Positions 8,616-15,790 of a stretch of 34,508 nucleotides of DNA are shown piece after piece. The notes under the pieces are model-generated. The model worked only from the letters and a program-made list of their open reading frames with translations. It was not told the origin of the DNA and did no database searches. This DNA is from Desulforudis sp. Lineage in GTDB: Bacteria; Bacillota; Desulfotomaculia; Desulfotomaculales; Desulforudaceae. The position numbers and the translations under genes are program-made. The DNA lies in the NCBI GenBank assembly GCA_019084485.1, contig JAHRFU010000039.1:1-34508 (forward strand), written 5' to 3'. Numbering within the stretch: the first letter of the stretch is position 1; each line of letters starts with the position of its first letter.

Positions 8616-8927
8616 ATGCGGGAGAAACAGGCTCTCAAGAACCGATATGAGAGGGCTATGACGCAGGCCCGTGTTGCTGCTGACCATTTGAAGAAAAAGT
8701 ATGGTTGCCGGGTGTTCCTCTTCGGCTCAATTGTTAATGAGCAGCGTTTCATGGATCACTCGGATATCGATATGGCTGTGGCAGGTGTGGGTACCGAGGT
8801 GAATTTCTGGGTTTTGTACTCAGAGGTAATGAAGATTTTACACCCATTTGAGTTTTACCTGGTCGAGTTGGAGAGAATCGAAGCGGATGTCTGTGATCAC
8901 GTGTTGCAGAAGGGGTTGGAACTGTGA
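8616..8927 (+). CDS. Minimal nucleotidyltransferase (MNT), antitoxin-like
   Basis: This ~103-residue protein has the nucleotidyltransferase fold signature: V-F-L-F-G-S, then H-S-D-I-D-M-A-V, the G-S...D-x-D motif that binds NTP and metal. ATG 8616 has AAGG 5 bases upstream; TTG 8595 would extend it by 7 residues. Small MNT proteins often act as antitoxins that AMPylate or bind a HEPN RNase toxin encoded next to them. Here the next frame overlaps by 4 bases (GTGA), as in real MNT/HEPN pairs, but is only 31 codons long. The gene is intact to the eye, so this may be an orphan antitoxin. The cellular target is unknown. Confidence 0.7.
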   Translation: MREKQALKNRYERAMTQARVAADHLKKKYGCRVFLFGSIVNEQRFMDHSDIDMAVAGVGTEVNFWVLYSEVMKILHPFEFYLVELERIEADVCDHVLQKGLEL

Positions 8928-9019
8928 CTCCTAAGTTTGCTCTGTTGGATGCCAGGATAAAGAGAACATTGACCCATGTTTCCCCTATCCGGGGTGGAAG
9001 ATGGGTCTTCGTTTTATAG
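8924..9019 (+). pseudogene. Truncated HEPN-toxin partner of the MNT gene
   Basis: A GTG overlapping the MNT stop (GTGA) starts a 31-codon frame. Its first residues (F-A-L-L-D-A-R-I-K-R-T-L) look like the N-terminal helix of HEPN partners. After H18 the sequence becomes unlike the family and stops at 9017-9019. No catalytic R-x(4-6)-H is present. It is inferred to be a deleted toxin gene; a genuine small peptide is the alternative. Confidence 0.4.
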
Positions 9020-9083
9020 GGATCACTTGTCTGGCCAGCGGGGCAGTGGTAGTATCTATTCAGTTGACCGCCACGGAAAAGCG

Positions 9084-9107
9084 GAAAAAGGGAACTGTCC
9101 CTTTTTC
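9084..9107. repeat. Perfect 10-base inverted repeat (hairpin)
   Basis: GAAAAAGGGA (9084-9093) and TCCCTTTTTC (9098-9107) flank the loop ACTG. The sequence GGGAACTGTCCCTTTTT differs from the R-series repeats, so it may be a second small palindrome family. The rest of 9020-9160 shows nothing recognisable. Confidence 0.6.
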
Positions 9108-9160
9108 GGGAGCAGTTAGCGTAAGAACAAGGAACGATCCCTTGCAGTGTTGAGCAACAG

Positions 9161-9207
9161 GGTTATCCACAGAAAATAGGGGTTATCCACAAAAGTAGCC
9201 TGTCCCC
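9161..9207 (+). repeat. REP-like element R4 with two DnaA-box sequences
   Basis: There are two copies of GGTTATCCACA (TTATCCACA at 9163-9171 and 9183-9191), then GTAGCCTGTCCCC (9195-9207). The architecture is almost identical to R6 at 15701. It ends shortly before the murJ ribosome binding site. Confidence 0.85.
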
Positions 9208-9231
9208 TTTTTCCCCTTTTGGAGGAGTTTC

Positions 9232-10806
9232 ATGTCGACTGGGCAGATAGTGGCCCGTGCTACGATAATCGTGATGGTGATGTCGGGGTTGTCGCGGATC
9301 CTGGGGCTGGGGCGGGAGACGGCGATCGCGCATCAGTTCGGGGCGACTAGTGCGACCGATGCTTATCTGGTGGCGTATACGATTCCGAACATTTTCTACG
9401 GGGTGGCCGGGCTGGCGCTGGCGACTGTGATCGTGCCGATCTTCGCGGAGTATGTGGCCCGGGGGCAGCGTGAGGAGGCCTGGCGGCTCTGTAGCTTGGT
9501 GACCAATGCGCTGGTGGTGTTCACGGTGGTTGCCTCGTTGGCGGGGATGCTGGCCGCGCCGCTGATCGTGGGGGTGCTGGGGCAGGGCTTCCCGCCGGAA
9601 ACCTATCGGTTAGCTGTTCAACTGACCGTCTTCATGCTTCCTTCCATCGTGTTCTTCAGCCTCGCGGGGCTGTTCATGGGCATCCTTAACGCGAACAACA
9701 TCTTCGGTATCCCGGCCTTTGGCTCGGCGGCCATGAACATTGTAATCATCTTCGGGGCCTTGGTGTTGGGCAAGTACTACGGGGTCTACGGTTTGGCAGC
9801 GGGGGCCGTAGGCGGGGCGGTGGCAATGGCCTTGATCCAGCTGCCGGTGCTCCGCCGGGCCGGGTTCCGTTACCACTTCATCTTCGATTTCCGTCACCCC
9901 GAGGTGAAACGCGTCCTGCTGCTGGTGTTCCCACTGACCCTGGGGCTCAGCGTGAACCAGATCTACCTGATGGTGGACTGGGTGCTGGCCTCAGGTTTGG
10001 CTGAGGGGAGCATCGCGGCGCTGAACTACGCAAACAAACTGATCCAACTGCCGATGAGCCTGTTCGTGCTGGCCATTTCCACCGCCATTTTCCCGACACT
10101 GTCCAAGCAGATCGCCGAGGCGCGTCCGGCAGAGATGGCCGAGACTCTACGGCGGGGGATCAAGGTGGTGCTGATGCTGACCATCCCGGCCGGCACCGGC
10201 ATCCTGATCCTGCGCGAGCCGATCGTCACCCTGTTGTTCCAGCGGGGGGCTTTTGACGCTCGGGCCACAGAGATGACGGCGGCGGCGCTGCTCTATTTCT
10301 CGATCGGTCTGGTCGGGCTGTGTATGGTGATGATCCTGAGTCGCGGCTTCTTCGCGATGCAGGACACGCGTACCCCGGTGGCGGTGACCTTGGGCACGCT
10401 GGTGGTGAAGTTCGGGCTGAGCGCCGCCCTGATGGGGCACCTGGCGCACGCAGGCTTGGCCCTCGGGACCTCAATCACCGCGCTCCTGAATATGGTGATT
10501 CTGGCCTTCCTTCTCAATCGGCGTCTTCCGGTACTCACGAAGGATACCTTCCGTTTCCTGGGCGGGGTGGTCGCCGCAGCGGCGGCTATGGCCTTCGCCG
10601 TGCACTCTGCAGACACCTATCTGGCGGGAATTTTGACCGGGGGCGGGACGGCGCTCCTGTTTCGCATAATTTTGGACATATTCTTAGGCGGAGTTGTGTT
10701 TTTCATGGCAGGGTTTTTGCTTAAGCTTGACGAATTACATAGTGTAGTCCGTTTCGGTCTCTCTATGTGCGGGTCGCGGGTGATCGGATTCGGGATGCGC
10801 AGGTAA
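9232..10806 (+). CDS. murJ: MurJ (MviN) lipid II flippase
   Basis: This 524-residue polytopic membrane protein starts at ATG 9232, a few bases after GGAGGAG. It has the MVF/MOP-superfamily signature: G-L-S-R-I-L-G-L-G-R-E-T near residues 19-30, then D-A-Y-L-V-A-Y-T-I-P-N near 41-51, and the F-Q-R-G-A-F-D segment near residue 338. About 14 hydrophobic segments run along the length, as expected for MurJ. MurJ moves lipid-linked peptidoglycan precursor across the membrane. Some Firmicute paralogues (e.g. in polysaccharide loci) flip other lipid-linked sugars, so with an exopolysaccharide cluster 5 kb upstream a related role is possible. It appears to be transcribed alone. Confidence 0.92.
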   Translation: MSTGQIVARATIIVMVMSGLSRILGLGRETAIAHQFGATSATDAYLVAYTIPNIFYGVAGLALATVIVPIFAEYVARGQREEAWRLCSLVTNALVVFTVVASLAGMLAAPLIVGVLGQGFPPETYRLAVQLTVFMLPSIVFFSLAGLFMGILNANNIFGIPAFGSAAMNIVIIFGALVLGKYYGVYGLAAGAVGGAVAMALIQLPVLRRAGFRYHFIFDFRHPEVKRVLLLVFPLTLGLSVNQIYLMVDWVLASGLAEGSIAALNYANKLIQLPMSLFVLAISTAIFPTLSKQIAEARPAEMAETLRRGIKVVLMLTIPAGTGILILREPIVTLLFQRGAFDARATEMTAAALLYFSIGLVGLCMVMILSRGFFAMQDTRTPVAVTLGTLVVKFGLSAALMGHLAHAGLALGTSITALLNMVILAFLLNRRLPVLTKDTFRFLGGVVAAAAAMAFAVHSADTYLAGILTGGGTALLFRIILDIFLGGVVFFMAGFLLKLDELHSVVRFGLSMCGSRVIGFGMRR

Positions 10807-10860
10807 TGAGCACATGCCCGTTAGTTATGAGATTCTGCTAATTAAGTTCAGGTTAAAACC

Positions 10861-10889
10861 TTGATATTGCCAGATTACTTTGTTAGAAT
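10861..10889 (+). promoter_or_regulatory. Promoter of the mvhDGA hydrogenase operon
   Basis: TTGATA (10861-10866) and TAGAAT (10884-10889) are separated by 17 bases, close to the vegetative consensus. It would give a leader of roughly 220 bases before the mvhD start at 11118. The gap 10807-11117 otherwise holds only a small hairpin. Confidence 0.6.
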
Positions 10890-10952
10890 AAGATAAAAAA
10901 TTCGGACAAGGTTTGCGGGGCAGGCACCAGAAGGCGTGGTTTCGTCCTTTTT

Positions 10953-10969
10953 GCTGTTTATGAAACAGC
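10953..10969. repeat. Hairpin in the mvhD leader
   Basis: GCTGTTT (10953-10959) and AAACAGC (10963-10969) form a perfect 7-base stem with the loop ATG. No T-run follows, so it is unlikely to be a terminator. Its role is unknown. Confidence 0.4.
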
Positions 10970-11117
10970 TGACTAGTTAAACAGGTTTGGTTTAGATCTT
11001 ATGCTACCTTACCTGAGTACGGAAAAAGCCGAACAGATGGGGGTGAGCAAAAAACAAACAAGGCTTTCTAGCAGATTGCTAAAACTTTCCAAGTCTGTAA
11101 CGAAAGAAGGGGCGGGA

Positions 11118-11558
11118 ATGGAGAAAAAAGGTTTTGAACCCAAGATTATCGCATTTCTGTGTAACTGGTGTAGTTACGGGGGAGCCGACCTCGCTGGTGT
11201 TTCCAGGCTCCAGTATCCACCTAACGTTAGAATTGTGCGCGTAATGTGCTCCGGCCGTGTGGACCCGACGTTCGTATTCAAGGCTCTAAGTGACGGTGCT
11301 GACGGTGTTATGGTCGCTGGTTGACACCCGGGTGACTGTCACTATGTTAGTGGCAATTACAAGACGATGCGCCGCTTCAACCTCATGTCCACAGTCCTTG
11401 GACAACTTGGCGTAGAGAAAGAAAGAGTTCGCCTAGAGTGGGTGTCCGCGGCAGAAGGTACCGTATTCGCTAAGATCATCCACGATTTCACTGCTGACCT
11501 TAAGCGGCTTGGCCCCTTTAAGTGCAAATGCCGGGCAGCAGCCGGGGGGGAGGGTTAA
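11118..11558 (+). CDS. mvhD: MvhD/VhuD-type hydrogenase iron-sulfur subunit, selenoprotein
   Basis: The frame is interrupted by TGA at 11322-11324, but the same frame continues to a stop at 11558 with uninterrupted family-like sequence. With TGA read as selenocysteine the protein has 146 residues, the usual MvhD length. Residues 67-75 read A-G-U-H-P-G-D-C-H, exactly where MvhD has A-G-C-H-P-G-D-C-H and where VhuD of selenium-using methanogens has Sec. Other cysteines (C15, C18, C44, C74) fit the cluster ligands. ATG 11118 follows AAGAAGGGGCGGG. MvhD hands electrons from the hydrogenase to HdrA in electron-bifurcating Mvh-Hdr complexes. The frame is open 39 codons further upstream, but without family sequence. 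Confidence 0.88.
11322..11355 (+). promoter_or_regulatory. Selenocysteine TGA and bacterial SECIS hairpin in mvhD
   Basis: TGA at 11322-11324 is followed after 12 bases by TGTCACT (11337-11343), which pairs with AGTGGCA (11349-11355; one G-T pair). The loop is ATGTT, carrying the G expected at the apex. Spacing and size fit a SelB-type bacterial SECIS element inside the coding sequence. Confidence 0.7.
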
Positions 11559-11561
11559 CAT

Positions 11562-12515
11562 ATGAGTAAGCTTAAATTAGCCTCCTACTGGGGCTCAGCC
11601 TGTGGCGGTTGTGACGTAGCCATCCTCGACATCCACGAGAAGATTGTGGATCTCGCGAACGCGGCCGATATCGTGTTCTGGCCGATCGCTGTCGACTTTA
11701 AATACAGTGACCTCGAGGCTTACGAAGACGGTTACATCGACGTCTGCCTCTTCCACGGTGCGGTTCGTAACTCGGAAAACGAACACATCGCGAAACTCCT
11801 TCGCCAGAAGTCCAAGGTAATGGTCGCCTTCGGTGCCTGTGCGATCACCGGTGGTATCCCCGGTCTGGCGAACTTCAAGAAGAAAGAAGACATTTTTGCG
11901 CGGGCTTACTTCGACACCCCCTCCACACAGAACAAGGGGAAGGTCCTGCCGACGACGGTGCTGCAAATGCCCGAAGGTGAAATCGATATCCCTGAGTTCT
12001 ACAAAGACGTTAAATGCTTGGCCGACGTGATCGACGTCGAGTTCTATATGCCTGGCTGCCCGCCCACTTCCGAGCAGATCTGGAACGTGGTGCTGGCGAT
12101 TGTGACCGGTCAGTTGCCGCCGGTGGGTTCGTTCGTCGGCTGTGAAGACCGGGCGCTCTGCAACACCTGTGGTCGGACCAAGACCGATAAGAAGGTCAAG
12201 AAGTTCTACCGGCCGCATGAAATCCTTGTTGATCCCGATTCTTGCTTGCTGGAACAGGGCTTGGTCTGCATGGGACCGGTCACTCGGGCCGGCTGCGGCA
12301 ATCAGTGTACCGGTGCCAACACACCCTGTAGCGGCTGCTACGGCCCCCTGTCAGGTGTAGTTGATGTCGGTGCTAAGTTCATCGGTGCATTGGCCTCCGT
12401 CGTTGATACCGATTCGCCGGAGGAGGCGGACAAGATCATCAGCGACGTACTCGACCCGGCGGGCACGTTCTACCGTTATGCTTTACCGGGCTCGCTGTTA
12501 AGGAGGGCTAAATAA
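11562..12515 (+). CDS. mvhG: MvhG-type hydrogenase small subunit
   Basis: This is the 317-residue electron-transfer subunit of a group 3c [NiFe] hydrogenase. The proximal cluster ligands are visible as G-S-A-C-G-G-C-D (C14, C17), with G-A-C-A-I-T-G-G near residue 95 and P-G-C-P-P near 168. The C-terminal half has further cysteine groups (C-N-T-C-G, G-C-G-N-Q-C, T-P-C-S-G-C) for medial and distal [4Fe-4S] clusters. There is no twin-arginine signal, so the enzyme is cytoplasmic, as expected for Mvh. ATG 11562 follows GGAGGG, 3 bases after the mvhD stop. The codon bias (C-ending codons) matches mvhA, suggesting high expression. Confidence 0.93.
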   Translation: MSKLKLASYWGSACGGCDVAILDIHEKIVDLANAADIVFWPIAVDFKYSDLEAYEDGYIDVCLFHGAVRNSENEHIAKLLRQKSKVMVAFGACAITGGIPGLANFKKKEDIFARAYFDTPSTQNKGKVLPTTVLQMPEGEIDIPEFYKDVKCLADVIDVEFYMPGCPPTSEQIWNVVLAIVTGQLPPVGSFVGCEDRALCNTCGRTKTDKKVKKFYRPHEILVDPDSCLLEQGLVCMGPVTRAGCGNQCTGANTPCSGCYGPLSGVVDVGAKFIGALASVVDTDSPEEADKIISDVLDPAGTFYRYALPGSLLRRAK

Positions 12516-12517
12516 GC

Positions 12518-13987
12518 ATGAGAAAAATCACCATTGATCCGATCACCAGGCTGGAAGGTCACGGTAAGATCAACATCTTCCTGAATGACGCCGGCGGGGT
12601 CGAGAACGTATACTTCGCAATTCCAGAGCTACGCGGCTTTGAGAAGTTCTGCGAAGGCCGTCCGGCCGACCAGGTCCCACAGATCGTAAGCCGCATCTGC
12701 GGCGTCTGACCGGCTGCACATCATTTGGCCTCGGGTAAGGCCATAGACATGGTTTACGGAGCAGATCCTACGCTTACTGCGAAAAAGCTCCGCGAGCTGT
12801 ATTATTCAGCTCACATGATTCACAGCCACATCGCGCACTTCTACGCCCTCGCGGCACCGGACTTCGTGATGGGCCCGGATGCTGACCCGTCAGTTCGTAA
12901 CATCCTGGGCGTGATCGGCAAGGTCGGTCTGGAGATCGGCGGCGAAGTTATCAAGCACCGCGCGTACGGCCAGAAGATCCAGGCGATGATGGGCGGCAAG
13001 GCCACCCACCCCGCGTGGACTAAGCCGGGCGGCGTGTCCAAGGGCCTCACCGAAGAGGAGCGCAAAGAGGTCGAGGAAATGGCGAAGTCCTGCGTGGCCT
13101 TCAGCCAGTTCTCCCTGAAGCTCTTTGAAGATGTCGTACTCAAGAATAAGGCCTATGTGGACCTGATCCTGAGCGACGGCTACAAGCTGGTCACCAACTA
13201 TATGGGTATGGTTGACGAGAACAACAAGATCAACTTCTACGATGGCAAGGTGCGCGTTGTGGATACCGAGGGCAAGGAACTCTTCAAGTATGGCCCGCGT
13301 GAGTATCTGGACCACGTGGCCGAGCATGTGGAGCCCCACAGTTACCTGAAGTTCCCGTATCTCAAGAAGTATGGCTGGACCGGTCTTGTGGAAGGCCCCG
13401 GCACCGGCATCTACCAGGCCGCCCCGCTAGCCCGTCTGAACGCCTCCGAAGGCATGGCCACCCCGCTGGCGCAGGAAGCTTACGAGAAGTTCTTTGCAAC
13501 TCTCGGCGGCAAGCCTGTTCACCACGTCCTGGCCTCGCACTGGGCACGGCTGGTTGAGCTCCTGTACGCGTCCGAGCGTCTACTCGAGTTGGCGCAGGAT
13601 CCGCAGGTCACCGAGCCAGATATCCTGAACATCCCGACCGATGTTCCGAAGGAAGGCGTGGGCATCCTCGAGGCACCGCGCGGCACCCTGACGCACCACT
13701 ACATCACCAACGAGCGTGGCATCGTCACTGCGGCGAACATGATCGTCGGTACCACCAACAACAACGGCCCGATCACCATGGCCATCAAGAAGTCGGCAAT
13801 GGCGATCATCAAGCCGGGTATGGAGATCTCGAACGGCCTCTTGAACATGGTCGAGATGGCCTTCCGCTCCTACGACCCGTGCTTCAGCTGCGCGACTCAC
13901 GCCATCCTGGGCGAACTTCCGCTCCAGATCAGCGTCTACGACGCCGAAGGCGACTTGGTCAAGCAGATGCAGAGAGAGCTTACCTAA
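12518..13987 (+). CDS. mvhA: MvhA-type [NiFe(Se)] hydrogenase large subunit with selenocysteine in the L1 motif
   Basis: The frame begins at ATG 12518 (AAGGAGG upstream) and meets TGA at 12707-12709, then continues in the same frame to 13987, giving 489 residues. Around the TGA the protein reads R59-I-C61-G-V-U64-P-A-A-H68, i.e. the L1 metal-binding motif R-x-C-G-x-C-x-x-x-H with the second cysteine replaced. The C-terminal L2 motif is ordinary: D-P-C455-F-S-C458-A-T-H461. In [NiFe] hydrogenases the second L1 Cys bridges Ni and Fe. Known NiFeSe enzymes have Sec at the first L2 position instead. A 28-residue tail after H461 should be removed by the maturation endopeptidase encoded at 15079. 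The TTG at 12725 is an internal codon, not a start. Confidence 0.9.
12707..12743 (+). promoter_or_regulatory. Selenocysteine TGA and candidate SECIS hairpin in mvhA
   Basis: TGA at 12707-12709 is followed by TGGCC (12726-12730) and GGCCA (12739-12743), enclosing the loop TCGGGTAA, which offers apical G residues. The stem is short (5 bases, 6 with T-A closure in the loop), but its distance from the TGA is in the range used by bacterial SECIS elements. Confidence 0.55.
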
Positions 13988-14010
13988 GCTCCATTCTCCC
14001 AAGACTCTAC

Positions 14011-14047
14011 GGGGCTCCTTCGGTCATCCGAAGGAGCCCCTTCTTTA
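14011..14047 (+). terminator. Rho-independent terminator after mvhA
   Basis: A 13-base perfect stem, GGGGCTCCTTCGG (14011-14023), pairs with 14028-14040 around the loop TCAT and is followed by TTCTTTA. It closes the mvhDGA operon 24 bases after the mvhA stop. Confidence 0.9.
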
Positions 14048-14190
14048 TCCACAATAAGGGACATATCCACAATAAGGGACAGGCTACTTTTTGCGCATTG
14101 CTGGCAGGCGCTCGCTGGAGTTGCACATATCCACAATAAGGGACAGGCTACTTTTTTGCGCGTTGTCGGCCCGGCTCGCAGGGAGTTGCA
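14045..14190 (+). repeat. Tandem REP array R5
   Basis: A TTATCCACAATAAGGGA half unit (14045-14061) is followed by two ~63-base tandem units starting at 14062 and 14125. Each unit reads CATATCCACAATAAGGGACA, then GGCTACTTTTT, then a G/C-rich part ending GGAGTTGCA. The units differ at several positions in the G/C-rich part, so they are diverged copies. The array lies directly upstream of the transposase gene, a typical REP/RAYT arrangement. The remaining bases to 14328 hold a small palindrome (GCCTAA 14254-14259 with TTAGGC 14267-14272) and the transposase ribosome binding site. Confidence 0.85.
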
Positions 14191-14328
14191 GTGATTTGTA
14201 GAAATAATGATATTATTGGAAATATGGAAGCCTGGGGACGAATGGATTTGACCGCCTAATGGCAGTTTAGGCGAGTTAGAATAGAGAGAAATGCGGGATT
14301 GTTCATTATCGGTGGGGGAGGGATGTCG

Positions 14329-14994
14329 ATGCCGCGGATTACCCGGGGGCTGGTCGACGGGATGACATACCACGTGCTGAACCGTGGAAACGGTAAACAG
14401 CGGGTCTTTTATGAGGAAGCGGACTATGTCGCTTTTCTCGGCTTGGTGAGTGAGGCCCAAGAACGTGAGGATATCGGGATTTTGGCCTATTGTCTGATGC
14501 CCAATCACTTTCATTTGGTGGTAACACCGGCGGAAGCCGACGGGCTGAGCCGCTGGATGCAATGGCTGATGACCAGTCACGTCCGGCGCTACCACCAGCA
14601 CTATGATTCCAGTGGGCACGTGTGGCAGGGGCGGTACAAGAGCTTTATAATTCAGGATGGGCTTCATCTGCTTACCGTCCTCAGGTATGTGGAGGGAAAC
14701 CCGGTTCGCGCGAGCATGGTGCGCTCCGCCCGGGACTGGTGGTGGTCATCGCACCGGGAGCGGCTTGACCTGCGGCAAGGGGCGCTGGTATCTGTTCCGC
14801 CTATTGAATTGCCGAAGAACTGGGGTCAATTCGTGGATCAACCGCTGACCGATGGCGAGTTGGGTGGAGTTCGCCGGAGTGTGATCCGGCAGTCCCCCTA
14901 CGGGGAATCTGATTGGCGGATGGCCAAGGCGAAGGAACTGGGGCTGGAATCCACGGTTCGGCCCGTAGGACGCCCCCGAAAAAATTCGGACTAG
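14329..14994 (+). CDS. REP-associated tyrosine transposase (RAYT, Y1/IS200-like)
   Basis: ATG 14329, 6 bases after GGGGGAGGG, starts M-P-R-I-T-R-G; an ATG at 14323 lies too close to the site. The protein of about 221 residues has the Y1 transposase features. These are H-V-L-N-R-G-N near residues 15-21, the HUH motif in M-P-N-H-F-H-L-V-V near 58-66, the presumed catalytic tyrosine in H-V-R-R-Y-H-Q-H-Y near 90, W-Q-G-R-Y-K-S near 102, and Y-V-E-G-N-P-V-R-A. The C-terminal G-R-P-R-K is typical of RAYTs. These enzymes cut and move single-stranded palindromic REP sequences in cis-like fashion and are usually single copy beside their repeats. The neighbouring repeats probably are its substrates. 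Confidence 0.9.
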   Translation: MPRITRGLVDGMTYHVLNRGNGKQRVFYEEADYVAFLGLVSEAQEREDIGILAYCLMPNHFHLVVTPAEADGLSRWMQWLMTSHVRRYHQHYDSSGHVWQGRYKSFIIQDGLHLLTVLRYVEGNPVRASMVRSARDWWWSSHRERLDLRQGALVSVPPIELPKNWGQFVDQPLTDGELGGVRRSVIRQSPYGESDWRMAKAKELGLESTVRPVGRPRKNSD

Positions 14995-15078
14995 AAGCAG
15001 GGTTCTGATCACTGAGAGTGTGGGAACCTATTGTTAAAGGATACGCGTCAAATCCCAAGGTACGCAGGGGGTAGGTAA

Positions 15079-15663
15079 TTGGACGACCGGCAAGGAAGGT
15101 TGCGCATTGTGGTACTGGGGTGCGGGAATATCTTCGCGGGTGACGATGGTGTCGGTATCGAGGTGTTGCGTGCACTCGAGCAGGATGAACTGATCAGCCG
15201 TCTGGTTGCGGATTCCCGGGATCCGGGATCAACGGAATCTGCGGCGGGCGGCTCTGAGCACACAACCGGACGCGTCATTTCCGTGAGCCTGCTTGAGGCG
15301 GGAGCGCCGGGACTTGGCATGCTGGACCACATGATTGACTTCGACAAAGCTGTTATAATAGATGCGGTGGCGGGTATCGGCGAGCCGGGTCGGATTGTGC
15401 GCTGGCACGAGGATGAGATTCCACGCAAGAACGCGCCTCCGGTGTCGGTACACGACATCAGCATCCGCGATGCCCTGGAGTTCGGACGAAGGTCCGTCCC
15501 CGAACTATTGCCATCGGAAGTGGTGATCATCGGGGTGGTGGTTGCCCAAATGGAGGCCTGGCATATGGGGCTGACACCCGAGGTGGTGGAGGCGGTCCCC
15601 AAGGCGGCCCAGGCGGTAAAATCGGAGATCGAACGCTGGATTAGTGAGGCGGGCAGGGTATAA
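15079..15663 (+). CDS. Hydrogenase maturation endopeptidase (HyaD/HycI family)
   Basis: This 194-residue protease-like protein carries G-C-G-N-x-F-A-G-D-D-G-V-G near residues 14-26, V-I-I-D-A-V near 92 and V-H-D-I-S near 125, the family's nickel/metal-binding acid and histidine positions. TTG 15079 follows GGGGGTAGG and is the best start seen. It is longer than usual (~150-165): residues 50-70 hold a Gly/Ser/Glu-rich insert between the first two core strands. These enzymes cut the C-terminal tail of the hydrogenase large subunit after nickel insertion; MvhA here has such a 28-residue tail after its last L2 histidine. It lies between the mvh operon and hypA, fitting this role. Confidence 0.85.
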   Translation: MDDRQGRLRIVVLGCGNIFAGDDGVGIEVLRALEQDELISRLVADSRDPGSTESAAGGSEHTTGRVISVSLLEAGAPGLGMLDHMIDFDKAVIIDAVAGIGEPGRIVRWHEDEIPRKNAPPVSVHDISIRDALEFGRRSVPELLPSEVVIIGVVVAQMEAWHMGLTPEVVEAVPKAAQAVKSEIERWISEAGRV

Positions 15664-15700
15664 GGAGTAGCTGGCTGGCGTTTGCCGGGTAGCCTGGCGG

Positions 15701-15747
15701 GGTTATCCACAGAAAAGACCGGTTATCCACAAAAGTAGCCTGTCCCC
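15701..15747 (+). repeat. REP-like element R6 with two DnaA-box sequences
   Basis: TTATCCACA occurs at 15703-15711 and 15723-15731, followed by GTAGCCTGTCCCC (15735-15747). It matches R4 nearly base for base. It separates the endopeptidase gene from hypA. Confidence 0.85.
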
Positions 15748-15790
15748 ATTACATTACCATTATGCCTCATTATGCCTAAGGATGATTTGA

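Noticed and set aside
12707-13987. Reading mvhA as two separate genes, a 63-residue peptide and a 420-residue protein starting at TTG 12725
   Set aside because: The two parts are in one frame, the L1 motif spans the TGA, and there is no ribosome binding site before TTG 12725.
14062-14190. CRISPR array in the ~63-base repeats before the transposase
   Set aside because: The units diverge along their length and belong to the REP family found elsewhere; no spacer structure is present.
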